NCBI GenBank assembly: GCA_018903185.1
Contig: JAHIQV010000261.1
Location: forward strand, 1 to 5,712
Direction of reading: 5' to 3'
DNA from: Gammaproteobacteria bacterium
GTDB taxonomy: Bacteria; Pseudomonadota; Gammaproteobacteria; Burkholderiales; Burkholderiaceae_C
DNA: 5,712 nt
Shown here piece after piece: positions 1 to 5,712 of this stretch; the first letter of the stretch is position 1; every line of letters begins with the position of its first letter. Under the pieces are notes generated by a model. It worked only from the letters and a program-made list of their open reading frames with translations. It did no database searches and was not told where the DNA came from. A program made the translations under genes and the position numbers.

Positions 1-295
1 CGCGCGTGGTGATGGACTGGCTGAGCACGGCGCGCACGCGCTCCAGCTCGGCCTGCAGCGTTGCGGCGCTGGTGGCCTGGTGGCCGGGGGTGCGGGCGGC
101 CTGCCGCCCGGCGGCGGCGATGGCCGCGTGCGCCGAACTCAGGCTGATAGCGTCGGCCACGTTGAGCCACTGCCCCAGGCGCTCGGCCACGTCCTGCCGC
201 GCCGCGTCGCCGGGCGCAACCGCCCCCGCGGGCAGAAAGCCCGCCAGCTGACGCACCAGGGCGGTGGGTTGGGTGTGGAAGAAAGAACTGCGCAA
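1..295 (-). CDS. DUF3348-like protein, N-terminal part (C-terminus beyond window edge)
   Basis: The minus-strand frame is open from 295 to the window edge and gives about 98 residues. It starts near RSSFFHTQPTALVRQL, followed by a segment with ERLGQWLNVADAISLSSAH and a helical, Ala-rich stretch (LQAELERVRAVLSQS). This matches my memory of DUF3348 proteins of Burkholderiales, which carry a conserved F/AERLGQWLDFTDAI-type segment about 35-50 residues from the start. The family has no established function that I know of. The start is uncertain: no in-frame ATG exists upstream, although the frame stays open past 400. I chose TTG at 295 because it puts RSSFFH at the N-terminus, where family members begin, and a weak GGA lies 5 bases ahead. 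GTG at 256 would remove conserved residues. It lies downstream of the glycerate kinase gene on the same strand, but a 162-base gap with hairpins suggests its own transcript. Family assignment is by recall. Confidence 0.6.
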   Translation of the reverse strand, partial: MRSSFFHTQPTALVRQLAGFLPAGAVAPGDAARQDVAERLGQWLNVADAISLSSAHAAIAAAGRQAARTPGHQATSAATLQAELERVRAVLSQSITTR

Positions 296-306
296 AACGG
301 TCCGCA

Positions 307-322
307 GCGCCCCGCAGGGCGC
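307..322 (-). other. GC hairpin just upstream of the DUF3348-like start
   Basis: A perfect 6-bp inverted repeat, GCGCCC-TGCG-GGGCGC on the minus strand, ends 11 bases before the proposed TTG start. It could mask the weak ribosome binding region or be an ordinary GC-rich palindrome. It has no proper T-run, so it does not look like a terminator. Only the structure is seen; the role is inferred and weak. Confidence 0.2.
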
Positions 323-423
323 CTGAGCGTGGAGGAAAACAGGGGATTTGCCGGCCCGAACGGGGGGCTGGCGCCGGACCGGCCGATGGGCCGGGCGGCA
401 GGCCGTAATTAGAAACCATCCCG

Positions 424-445
424 CCGGCGGGTTTGTAACCGCCGG
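424..445 (-). terminator. Possible terminator after the glycerate kinase gene
   Basis: Twelve bases after the kinase stop codon the minus strand reads CCGGCGG-TTACAAAC-CCGCCGG, a perfect 7-bp GC stem with an 8-base loop. The following bases (GATGGTTTCTAATTA) are T-rich but hold no continuous T-run. An overlapping 12-bp palindrome, CCCGCCGGCGGG at 420-431, offers an alternative fold. Position and structure suit the end of a transcript. The poor U-tract means it may be weak, Rho-assisted, or only mRNA 3'-end protection. Confidence 0.4.
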
Positions 446-457
446 TCCGGGCCGGGT

Positions 458-1786
<1,329 letters not shown>

Positions 1787-1831
1787 GGGCAGGAAGTGTA
1801 AGGAAATGACCGGCGCCTGGCTGCCGTGTTG

Positions 1832-2032
1832 TTACGTAGGCGCTGACCCTAACCCCAGCCCCTTCCCACACGCGGGAGAGGGGTCATGCCCGCCCTGCTC
1901 CTCCAGTGCCGCCGGGATCTTGCTCCGGCGGCTGACGAGCAGCGGGTGCCCGGCCTGGCTGAGGTTCAGCGCCATGGGCGTGCCCATGATGCCGAGGCCC
2001 ATGGAGCCGACCCGGAGTCCGCTCTGGATCGT
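1832..2032 (-). pseudogene. glxR: Tartronate semialdehyde reductase, N-terminal remnant
   Basis: After the hyi stop, an ideal AGGAG (2045-2041) lies 8 bases before ACG at 2032, where an ATG would be expected. The frame continues through SGLRVGSMGLGIMGTPM and ALNLSQAGHPLLVSRRSK to IPAALEEQGG. This is the NAD(P)-binding Rossmann start of GlxR/GarR-type 2-hydroxy-3-oxopropionate reductases, whose consensus is close to GFIGLGIMGxPMAxNLxxAG. Here F-I is replaced by S-M, and after about 50 residues similarity stops near 1885, where an interspersed GC-rich repeat begins. The frame ends at TAA 1834-1832. The family is about 290-300 residues long, so over 80% is missing, including the substrate-binding and catalytic C-terminal domain. 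The first usable in-frame ATG is at 2002, inside the Rossmann motif. The intact enzyme would reduce tartronate semialdehyde to D-glycerate, linking Hyi to the kinase. Loss of start, substitutions and truncation together argue for a dead gene. Confidence 0.85.
1846..1883. repeat. GC-rich interspersed-type repeat with imperfect hairpin
   Basis: The plus strand reads CCCTAACCCCAGCCCC, then TTCCC-ACACGC-GGGAGAGGGG. The second half can fold as an imperfect hairpin, CCCCTTCCC against GGGAGAGGGG. From memory, sequences of the form CCCTxACCCCAxCCC...GGGAGAGGG are scattered in many copies between genes of beta- and gammaproteobacteria, like REP/BIME elements. There is only one copy in this window, so the repeated nature is from knowledge, not seen here. 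It starts exactly where glxR similarity ends and lies about 60 bases upstream of the kinase start. Confidence 0.55.
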
Positions 2033-2056
2033 GTGCCTGTCTCCTGGTTGTTCTGG

Positions 2057-2854
2057 TTACAGCTGCTGTCCATGCGCAGCGATCCAGCCAAGACCGCGGT
2101 CGGTACCGCCGGGCGTCGCGTCCTTCGGCTTGTATTCGCAGCCGATCCAGCCGCTGTAGCCCAGCGCGTCGATGTGGTCGAACAGGTTGCGGTGGTGGAT
2201 CTCGCCGGTGCCGGGTTCGTGGCGGCCGGGCGTGTCGGCCAACTGCATGTGGGCGATGCGCGGCAGCAGGTCGCGGATGGTGTTGCACAGCTCGCCTTCC
2301 ATGCGCTGCGCGTGGTAGATGTCGTACTGCAGAAAAACGTTGTCGGCGCCGACTTCGTCCATCATCTCGATGGCCTGGCGCGGGCGGTTGACGAAGTAGC
2401 CCGGCATGTCGAAGCTGTTGATGGGTTCGATCAGCAGCGGCAGGCCCAGCTTCTTCGCCTCGGCCGCCGCAAAACGCACATTGCCCACCCAGGTGGCGCG
2501 GGCCTGCGCCTCGCTCACGCCCACCGGCTTCAGCCCGGCCATGCAATGCCAGCGCTGCACGCCGATCACCGGCGCGTATTCAGCCGCCTTCGCCACACCG
2601 GCGCGGAACTCACCCTCACGGCCCGGAATGCAGGCCATGCCGCGCTCGCCCGCGGCCCAGTCGCCGGGCGGCAGGTTGTGCAGCACGAGTTCCAGCCCGT
2701 TGGCCTTCAGCAACCGGGCAATGGCTTCGGCCGGGTGGTCGTAGGGGAACAGGAACTCCACCGCCTTGAAGCCAGCCTTGGCGGCGGCTTCAAAGCGGTC
2801 GAGGAAGGGCAGCTCGCTCCAGAGCATGGAGAGGTTGGCGGCAAAGCGGGGCAT
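2057..2854 (-). CDS. hyi: Hydroxypyruvate isomerase
   Basis: This 265-residue cytoplasmic protein interconverts hydroxypyruvate and tartronate semialdehyde in the glyoxylate/glycerate pathway. It is a single TIM-barrel of the xylose isomerase-like (AP endonuclease family 2) superfamily. Hallmarks are MPRFAANLSMLWSE at the N-terminus, VEFLFPY (32-38), LPPGDWAAGERG (61-72), LIEPINSFDMPGYF (141-154), LQYDIYHAQRMEGEL (175-189), HMQLADTPGRHEPGTGEI (202-219) and GCEYKP (238-243). Glu143, Asp178, Gln204 and Glu240 fit the expected metal/active-site positions. The length equals the usual ~260 residues and nothing is broken. The ATG at 2854 is the family start but has no Shine-Dalgarno sequence; the leader TGAACTGAAAAAACACCAAC is A-rich. 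The gene is flanked by a gcl fragment upstream and a glxR fragment downstream, so it is the surviving middle of the canonical operon. Its expression may now depend on read-through from the transporter genes or an unseen promoter. Confidence 0.93.
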   Translation of the reverse strand: MPRFAANLSMLWSELPFLDRFEAAAKAGFKAVEFLFPYDHPAEAIARLLKANGLELVLHNLPPGDWAAGERGMACIPGREGEFRAGVAKAAEYAPVIGVQRWHCMAGLKPVGVSEAQARATWVGNVRFAAAEAKKLGLPLLIEPINSFDMPGYFVNRPRQAIEMMDEVGADNVFLQYDIYHAQRMEGELCNTIRDLLPRIAHMQLADTPGRHEPGTGEIHHRNLFDHIDALGYSGWIGCEYKPKDATPGGTDRGLGWIAAHGQQL

Positions 2855-2876
2855 GTTGGTGTTTTTTCAGTTCATC

Positions 2877-2963
2877 GATGTTGGTCATCTTTTCCAGGAT
2901 CACCTCCACGACCACCGGCACACTGTAATGGTGCGCCATGAACTGTGCCTGGCGCAGCTGCAG
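2877..2963 (-). pseudogene. gcl: Glyoxylate carboligase, C-terminal remnant
   Basis: Twenty-nine codons read LQLRQAQFMAHHY then [16 protein letters not shown]. This matches the near-C-terminal part of glyoxylate carboligase (tartronate-semialdehyde synthase), where E. coli Gcl has [20 protein letters not shown] followed by VTNI. Intact Gcl is about 590 residues long, is ThDP- and FAD-dependent, and joins two glyoxylates to tartronate semialdehyde with release of CO2. Here an in-frame TGA (2996-2994) lies just upstream. After TNI the typical last 30-40 residues are absent: the frame reads DELKKHQ and runs out of phase into hyi, stopping at TGA 2792-2790. Both sides are therefore cut. The location directly before hyi is where gcl normally sits, which supports the identification despite the short length. 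The fragment cannot be functional. Confidence 0.8.
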
Positions 2964-3050
2964 CGTGGCAGCCGGTGACCGTGTTCGACGGGTTCACCCT
3001 GCCCGCCTGCGACATCCCGGGCGCCTGCCCTTCGGCGGCGAGCAAGATGT
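2964..3050. other. Junction spacer with a bulged inverted repeat, origin unknown
   Basis: This 87-base stretch separates the livM stop from the gcl remnant. I recognise no coding homology on either strand. On the minus strand 2998-2974 can fold as GGTGA-(AC)-CCGT, loop CGAAC, ACGG-TCACC, a 9-bp stem with a 2-base bulge. There is no T-run after it, so it is not a clear intrinsic terminator. Nothing resembles the start of livG, which often follows livM. It may be a recombination seam. Confidence 0.35.
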
Positions 3051-3995
3051 CTAGGCCCTCAATCGGCGCACCAGCGTGGCGTGCAGCTCCCCGACAATGC
3101 CTTTGCGGAACGCGAGCACACAGACGACGAAGATCACGCCGATGATCACGGTGACCCAGGAACCCACCTTGTCAGCCAGCAAGTTCTGCAGGGCAATCAC
3201 GATGCCCGCGCCGAGCACGGGACCGAACAGGGTGCCCACCCCGCCCAGAAGGGTCATGAGGATGACCTCTCCCGACATGCTCCAGTGCGCGTCGGACAGG
3301 GTTGCAAAGCCCATCACCAGCGTCTTGAGTGAACCCGCCAGGCCAGCCAGGGCGGCTGACAGCACGAACGCCACCAGCTTGTACCGATCGGTCTGGTAAC
3401 CGAGGGAGATGGCACGCGGTTCGTTCTCGCGGATCATCTTGAGCACCTGTCCGAAGGGCGAGTGGACGATGCGGGATATGCCCAGGAAGCAGGCGACAAA
3501 AATCGCGAGCACCAGGTAGTACATGCTGGTGTCCGAGGCCAGCGAGATCAGACCAAACAGTTCTCCGCGCGGCACGCTTTGCAAGCCATCCTCGCCACCG
3601 GTCTGGGGCAACTGCAGACAGAGAAAGTAGACCATCTGCGCGATGGCCAGGGTGATCATGGCGAAGTAGATGCCCTGGCGGCGGATCGCAACCAGGCCCA
3701 CCACGAGACCAATCAGCCCGGCGCCCACCGTGCCGGCCAGCAAGCCCCACTCGGGTGTCAGCGCATAGGTCTTGATCATGTGGCCCGAAATGTAGGCCGC
3801 AGAACCGAAGAAAGCCGCGTGTCCGAAGGACAGAAGTCCGGTGAAGCCGAGCAGCAGATTGAACGCACAGGCGAACAGCGCGAAGCACAGCAGCTTCATC
3901 AGGAACACGGGGTACAGGCCCACCAGGGGGGCGACCACGGCCAGCGCCAGCAGGACGGCGTAGGTCAGGCGGGTGGAGTTGGACAGTTTTTTCAT
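3051..3995 (-). CDS. livM: Branched-chain amino acid type ABC transporter permease, LivM family
   Basis: This 314-residue inner-membrane protein is one of the two pore-forming subunits of a HAAT-family importer. Its N-terminus (11-48) is hydrophobic, with about 8-10 membrane segments overall. LivM-specific features are GFTGLLSFGHAAFFG (50-64), the RRQGIYFAMITLAIAQM stretch (105-121), TGGEDGL (132-138), the cytoplasmic EAA-like loop LKMIRENEPRAISLGY (185-200) that docks to the ATPase, and GGVGTLFGPVLGA (251-263). Length is normal for the short LivM type. The start at ATG 3995 (MKKLSNS) fits the family, although no Shine-Dalgarno sequence is visible. It lies 42 bases after livH on the same strand, so the two are very likely co-transcribed. 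The substrate cannot be read from sequence: branched-chain amino acids, amides, urea and aromatic acids are all known for this family. GC is about 55-57% in sampled permease lines, clearly lower than the kinase gene. Confidence 0.93.
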   Translation of the reverse strand: MKKLSNSTRLTYAVLLALAVVAPLVGLYPVFLMKLLCFALFACAFNLLLGFTGLLSFGHAAFFGSAAYISGHMIKTYALTPEWGLLAGTVGAGLIGLVVGLVAIRRQGIYFAMITLAIAQMVYFLCLQLPQTGGEDGLQSVPRGELFGLISLASDTSMYYLVLAIFVACFLGISRIVHSPFGQVLKMIRENEPRAISLGYQTDRYKLVAFVLSAALAGLAGSLKTLVMGFATLSDAHWSMSGEVILMTLLGGVGTLFGPVLGAGIVIALQNLLADKVGSWVTVIIGVIFVVCVLAFRKGIVGELHATLVRRLRA

Positions 3996-4037
3996 ATGTG
4001 TGGCTGGGCGAACAGCGCGGGTGAGCTGCTTGTGACT

Positions 4038-4922
4038 TCAGGCCTCTTTGCCGAACAAGCCGGCCGGGCGCACCATGAGAACCAGGACCATGATGACGAA
4101 CACCACGATGTTCGACGCCTCGGGATAAAAAACGCGCGTCATGCCTTCGACCACGCCCAGTGCAAGGCCGGTGAGGATCGAACCCATGATGGACCCCATG
4201 CCCCCGATCACAACGACCGCAAACACCACGATGATCAGGTTGGAACCCATCATCGGACTGACCTGGATGATGGGTGCAGCCAGCACACCGGCCAGTGCCG
4301 CCAGCGCAGCACCTGCGCCGTAGGTCAACATCACCATCATGGGCACGTTGACGCCGAAGGTCTGGACCAGGGCCGAGTTTTCGGTGCCAGCCCTCAGGTA
4401 AGCGCCCAGGCGCGTGCGCTCGATGAGATACCAGGTGCCGAAACAGACCGTCAGCGATGCAAACACCACCCACGCGCGGTAGTTGGGCAGGAACATGAAA
4501 CCCAGATCGGTCGCACCTTGCAGCAACTCGGGGACCGGGTAGCTCTGACCCGAGGCGCCGTAGATCTCGCGAAACACGCCTTCGAAGATCAGGGTGAGGC
4601 CAAAGGTCAGCAGCAGGCCGTACAGCGGATCGAGCTTGTACAGGTGCCGGAGGAACAGGCGCTCGATCACGACGCCCAACGCCCCGACGATGAGTGGTGC
4701 GACCAGCAACGACACCCAGTAGTTGACGCCGAACTTGTCCAGCAGGATCCAGGCGGCAAACGCGCCCAGCATGTAGAGCGTCCCGTGCGCGAAGTTGACC
4801 ACGCCGAGAAGACCAAAAATCACCGCCAGACCGAGGCTCAGCATGGCGTAGAAAGCGCCATTGACGAGCCCGAGCAGGATCTGGCCCATGAAGGCCTGAT
4901 GAGGTATGCCGAAAATTTCCAT
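4038..4922 (-). CDS. livH: Branched-chain amino acid type ABC transporter permease, LivH family
   Basis: This integral inner-membrane protein of 294 residues pairs with LivM to form the channel of a HAAT-type importer. Diagnostic segments are LAVIFGLLGVVNFAHG followed by TLYMLGAF near the N-terminus, LLLTFGLTLIFEGVFREIYG, the ATPase-docking loop RAGTENSALVQTFGVNV, VVIGGMGSIMGSILTGLALG, and the C-terminal LMVRPAGLFGKEA. The chosen start is ATG 4922, giving MEIFGIPHQAFMGQ, which is how LivH proteins of this group usually begin. A weak GGA lies 9 bases ahead. An in-frame ATG at 4949 would add MSGLTGRDS, but it lies 17 bases after the T-run of a terminator and has no ribosome binding site. The gene follows the binding-protein gene with that terminator between, and precedes livM by 42 bases. 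It looks complete and normal. Confidence 0.92.
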   Translation of the reverse strand: MEIFGIPHQAFMGQILLGLVNGAFYAMLSLGLAVIFGLLGVVNFAHGTLYMLGAFAAWILLDKFGVNYWVSLLVAPLIVGALGVVIERLFLRHLYKLDPLYGLLLTFGLTLIFEGVFREIYGASGQSYPVPELLQGATDLGFMFLPNYRAWVVFASLTVCFGTWYLIERTRLGAYLRAGTENSALVQTFGVNVPMMVMLTYGAGAALAALAGVLAAPIIQVSPMMGSNLIIVVFAVVVIGGMGSIMGSILTGLALGVVEGMTRVFYPEASNIVVFVIMVLVLMVRPAGLFGKEA

Positions 4923-4966
4923 GGAATCGCGTCCGGTCAGGCCAGACATAAAAACAACCAGACAGC

Positions 4967-4994
4967 AAAAAAGCGCGCCCCGCCTGGGGCGCGC
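4967..4994 (-). terminator. Strong intrinsic terminator between livK and livH
   Basis: On the minus strand, 14 bases after the livK stop, GCGCGCCCC-AGGC-GGGGCGCGC forms a perfect 9-bp GC stem with a 4-base loop, followed directly by TTTTTT (4972-4967). This is a classic Rho-independent terminator. Because livH begins only about 45 bases later on the same strand, it most likely acts as a partial terminator that lets some transcripts continue, keeping the periplasmic binding protein in excess over the permeases. Full termination with a separate livH promoter is possible, but the gap is too small to show one. Confidence 0.9.
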
Positions 4995-5008
4995 CTTACT
5001 TCAAGCGT

Positions 5009-5712
5009 TTACTTCTTGATCAGTGCGCACTTGGACTCGGCCACCGTGGTGAACGCCTGCTCGCCAGGGACCGTGGCCACCAGCTTGTAGTAGTCCCACG
5101 GCTTGGTCGATTCCTTCGGGGTCTTCACCTGGTACAGGTACATGTCGTGGATCATCCGGCCATCGGCACGGATCTGGCCTTTGCTGTAGAAGTCGTTGAC
5201 CTTCGTGCTTTTCATGGTCGCCATGACCTTGTCAGCATCGGTGGTGCCCGCCGCCTGAACGGCCTTGAGGTAGGTGGTGGTCGCCGAGTAGTTGGCAGCC
5301 TGGATGGAAGAAGGCATGCGCTTGTACTTGTCAAAGAAGCGCTGGGCAAACTTGCGCGAGGCATCGTCCTGGTTCCAGTACCAGCTGTCTGCCAGCTGCA
5401 GGCCTTCGGTATTGGCCAGGCCCAGGCTGTGCACGTCGTTGATGAACACCAGCAAGCCGGCGATCTTCATGCTCTTGTTGATGCCGAACTCCCTGGCTGC
5501 CTTCATCGCGTTGGTGAAGTCGCCGCCAGCGTTGGCCAGCGCCAGCACCTGGGCCTTGGAGGTCTGCGCCTGCAGCAGGAAGGAAGAAAAATCGGACGCG
5601 TTCAAGGGATGGCGGACTGCACCGGCCACTGCACCGCCATTGGCCTTCACCACTGACGTCGCATCGGCTTCCAGGGAATGGCCAAAGGCGTAGTCGGCGG
5701 TCAGGAAGAACC
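5009..5712 (-). CDS. livK: ABC transporter substrate-binding protein, LivK-type, C-terminal 233 residues
   Basis: The frame is open from the window edge to TAA at 5011-5009, so the signal peptide and first lobe lie outside. The visible part starts FFLTADYAFGHSLEADA, typical of type 1 periplasmic binding proteins (Peripla_BP_6), where the hinge strand is followed by D-Y-A/x-F-G. It continues with the SDFSSFLLQAQTSKAQVLAL segment, VLALANAGGDFTNAMKAA, QLADSWYWNQDDASRKFAQR, PSSIQAANYSATTTYLKAV and a C-terminal end with KCALIKK. Full-length relatives are about 400 residues, so roughly 60% is present. The protein would bind an amino acid or related small molecule in the periplasm and deliver it to LivH-LivM encoded just downstream. 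A strong terminator directly after the stop suggests it is made in excess. Ligand identity cannot be inferred: Asp/Tyr/Trp residues in the visible lobe suit amino acids, amides or aromatic acids. Confidence 0.88.
   Translation of the reverse strand, partial: FFLTADYAFGHSLEADATSVVKANGGAVAGAVRHPLNASDFSSFLLQAQTSKAQVLALANAGGDFTNAMKAAREFGINKSMKIAGLLVFINDVHSLGLANTEGLQLADSWYWNQDDASRKFAQRFFDKYKRMPSSIQAANYSATTTYLKAVQAAGTTDADKVMATMKSTKVNDFYSKGQIRADGRMIHDMYLYQVKTPKESTKPWDYYKLVATVPGEQAFTTVAESKCALIKK

Noticed and set aside
1787..1831. Possible promoter of the kinase gene with a TACACT -10-like box about 10 bases before the ATG.
   Set aside because: The hexamer 17 bases upstream has no likeness to TTGACA, and the box would give an almost leaderless transcript. 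Too weak to list.
2974..2998. The inverted repeat after livM as an intrinsic terminator.
   Set aside because: The stem has a 2-base bulge and is followed by GC-rich sequence without a T-run; listed only as a structure in the spacer.
2964..3050. A small plus-strand peptide (frame with VTVFDGFTLPACDIPGAC).
   Set aside because: No start with a ribosome binding site, no family I recognise, and it runs on into the antisense of livM.
3172..4968. A 598-codon minus-strand frame overlapping livH and livM out of phase.
   Set aside because: Arg/Pro/His-rich composition and total overlap with two recognisable permease genes; a frame shadow.
3462..5090. A 542-codon open frame on the plus strand across livM, livH and livK.
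   Set aside because: It lies antisense to three genes with clear homology, crosses the terminator hairpin, and is rich in His, Gln, Asp and Glu as expected when hydrophobic codons are read in reverse. No family resemblance.

Overview
The window looks like chromosomal DNA from a high-GC betaproteobacterium, most likely a Comamonadaceae relative (Hydrogenophaga, Acidovorax or Variovorax type). This rests on strong GC bias, a DUF3348-like gene, the gcl-hyi-glxR-ttuD gene set and the style of the Liv transporter proteins. The genus is an inference. Every supported gene lies on the minus strand, so the biological reading order runs from high to low coordinates.

Reading in that direction, the window opens inside the gene for a periplasmic substrate-binding protein of a branched-chain amino acid type (HAAT) ABC transporter (5712-5009, 5' end outside). 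A textbook intrinsic terminator follows (4994-4967), then the two permease genes livH (4922-4038) and livM (3995-3051). No ATPase gene (livG or livF) follows livM. A short spacer of unknown origin (3050-2964) with an inverted repeat marks the end of the transporter block.

The second block is the glyoxylate-to-glycerate pathway, and it is damaged. A 29-residue scrap of the C-terminal part of glyoxylate carboligase (gcl, 2963-2877) precedes an intact hydroxypyruvate isomerase gene (hyi, 2854-2057). After it comes only the N-terminal stretch of tartronate semialdehyde reductase (glxR), with its start codon apparently changed to ACG and its coding sequence cut off at a GC-rich interspersed repeat (1883-1846). 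An intact glycerate 2-kinase gene of the TtuD/MOFRL family (1786-458) follows. The usual order gcl-hyi-glxR-ttuD is therefore still readable, but the first and third genes are deletion scars. Hyi and the kinase can still handle hydroxypyruvate and glycerate. The two steps between glyoxylate and glycerate, Gcl and GlxR, would have to be encoded elsewhere in the genome.

The last block is a possible terminator (445-424) after the kinase, a GC-rich leader, and the first ~98 codons of a DUF3348-like gene that leaves the window at position 1. I saw no tRNA, rRNA, CRISPR array, transposase or phage gene. The most notable feature is the double-scarred glycerate operon joined to a Liv transporter. I found no convincing new multi-gene system.
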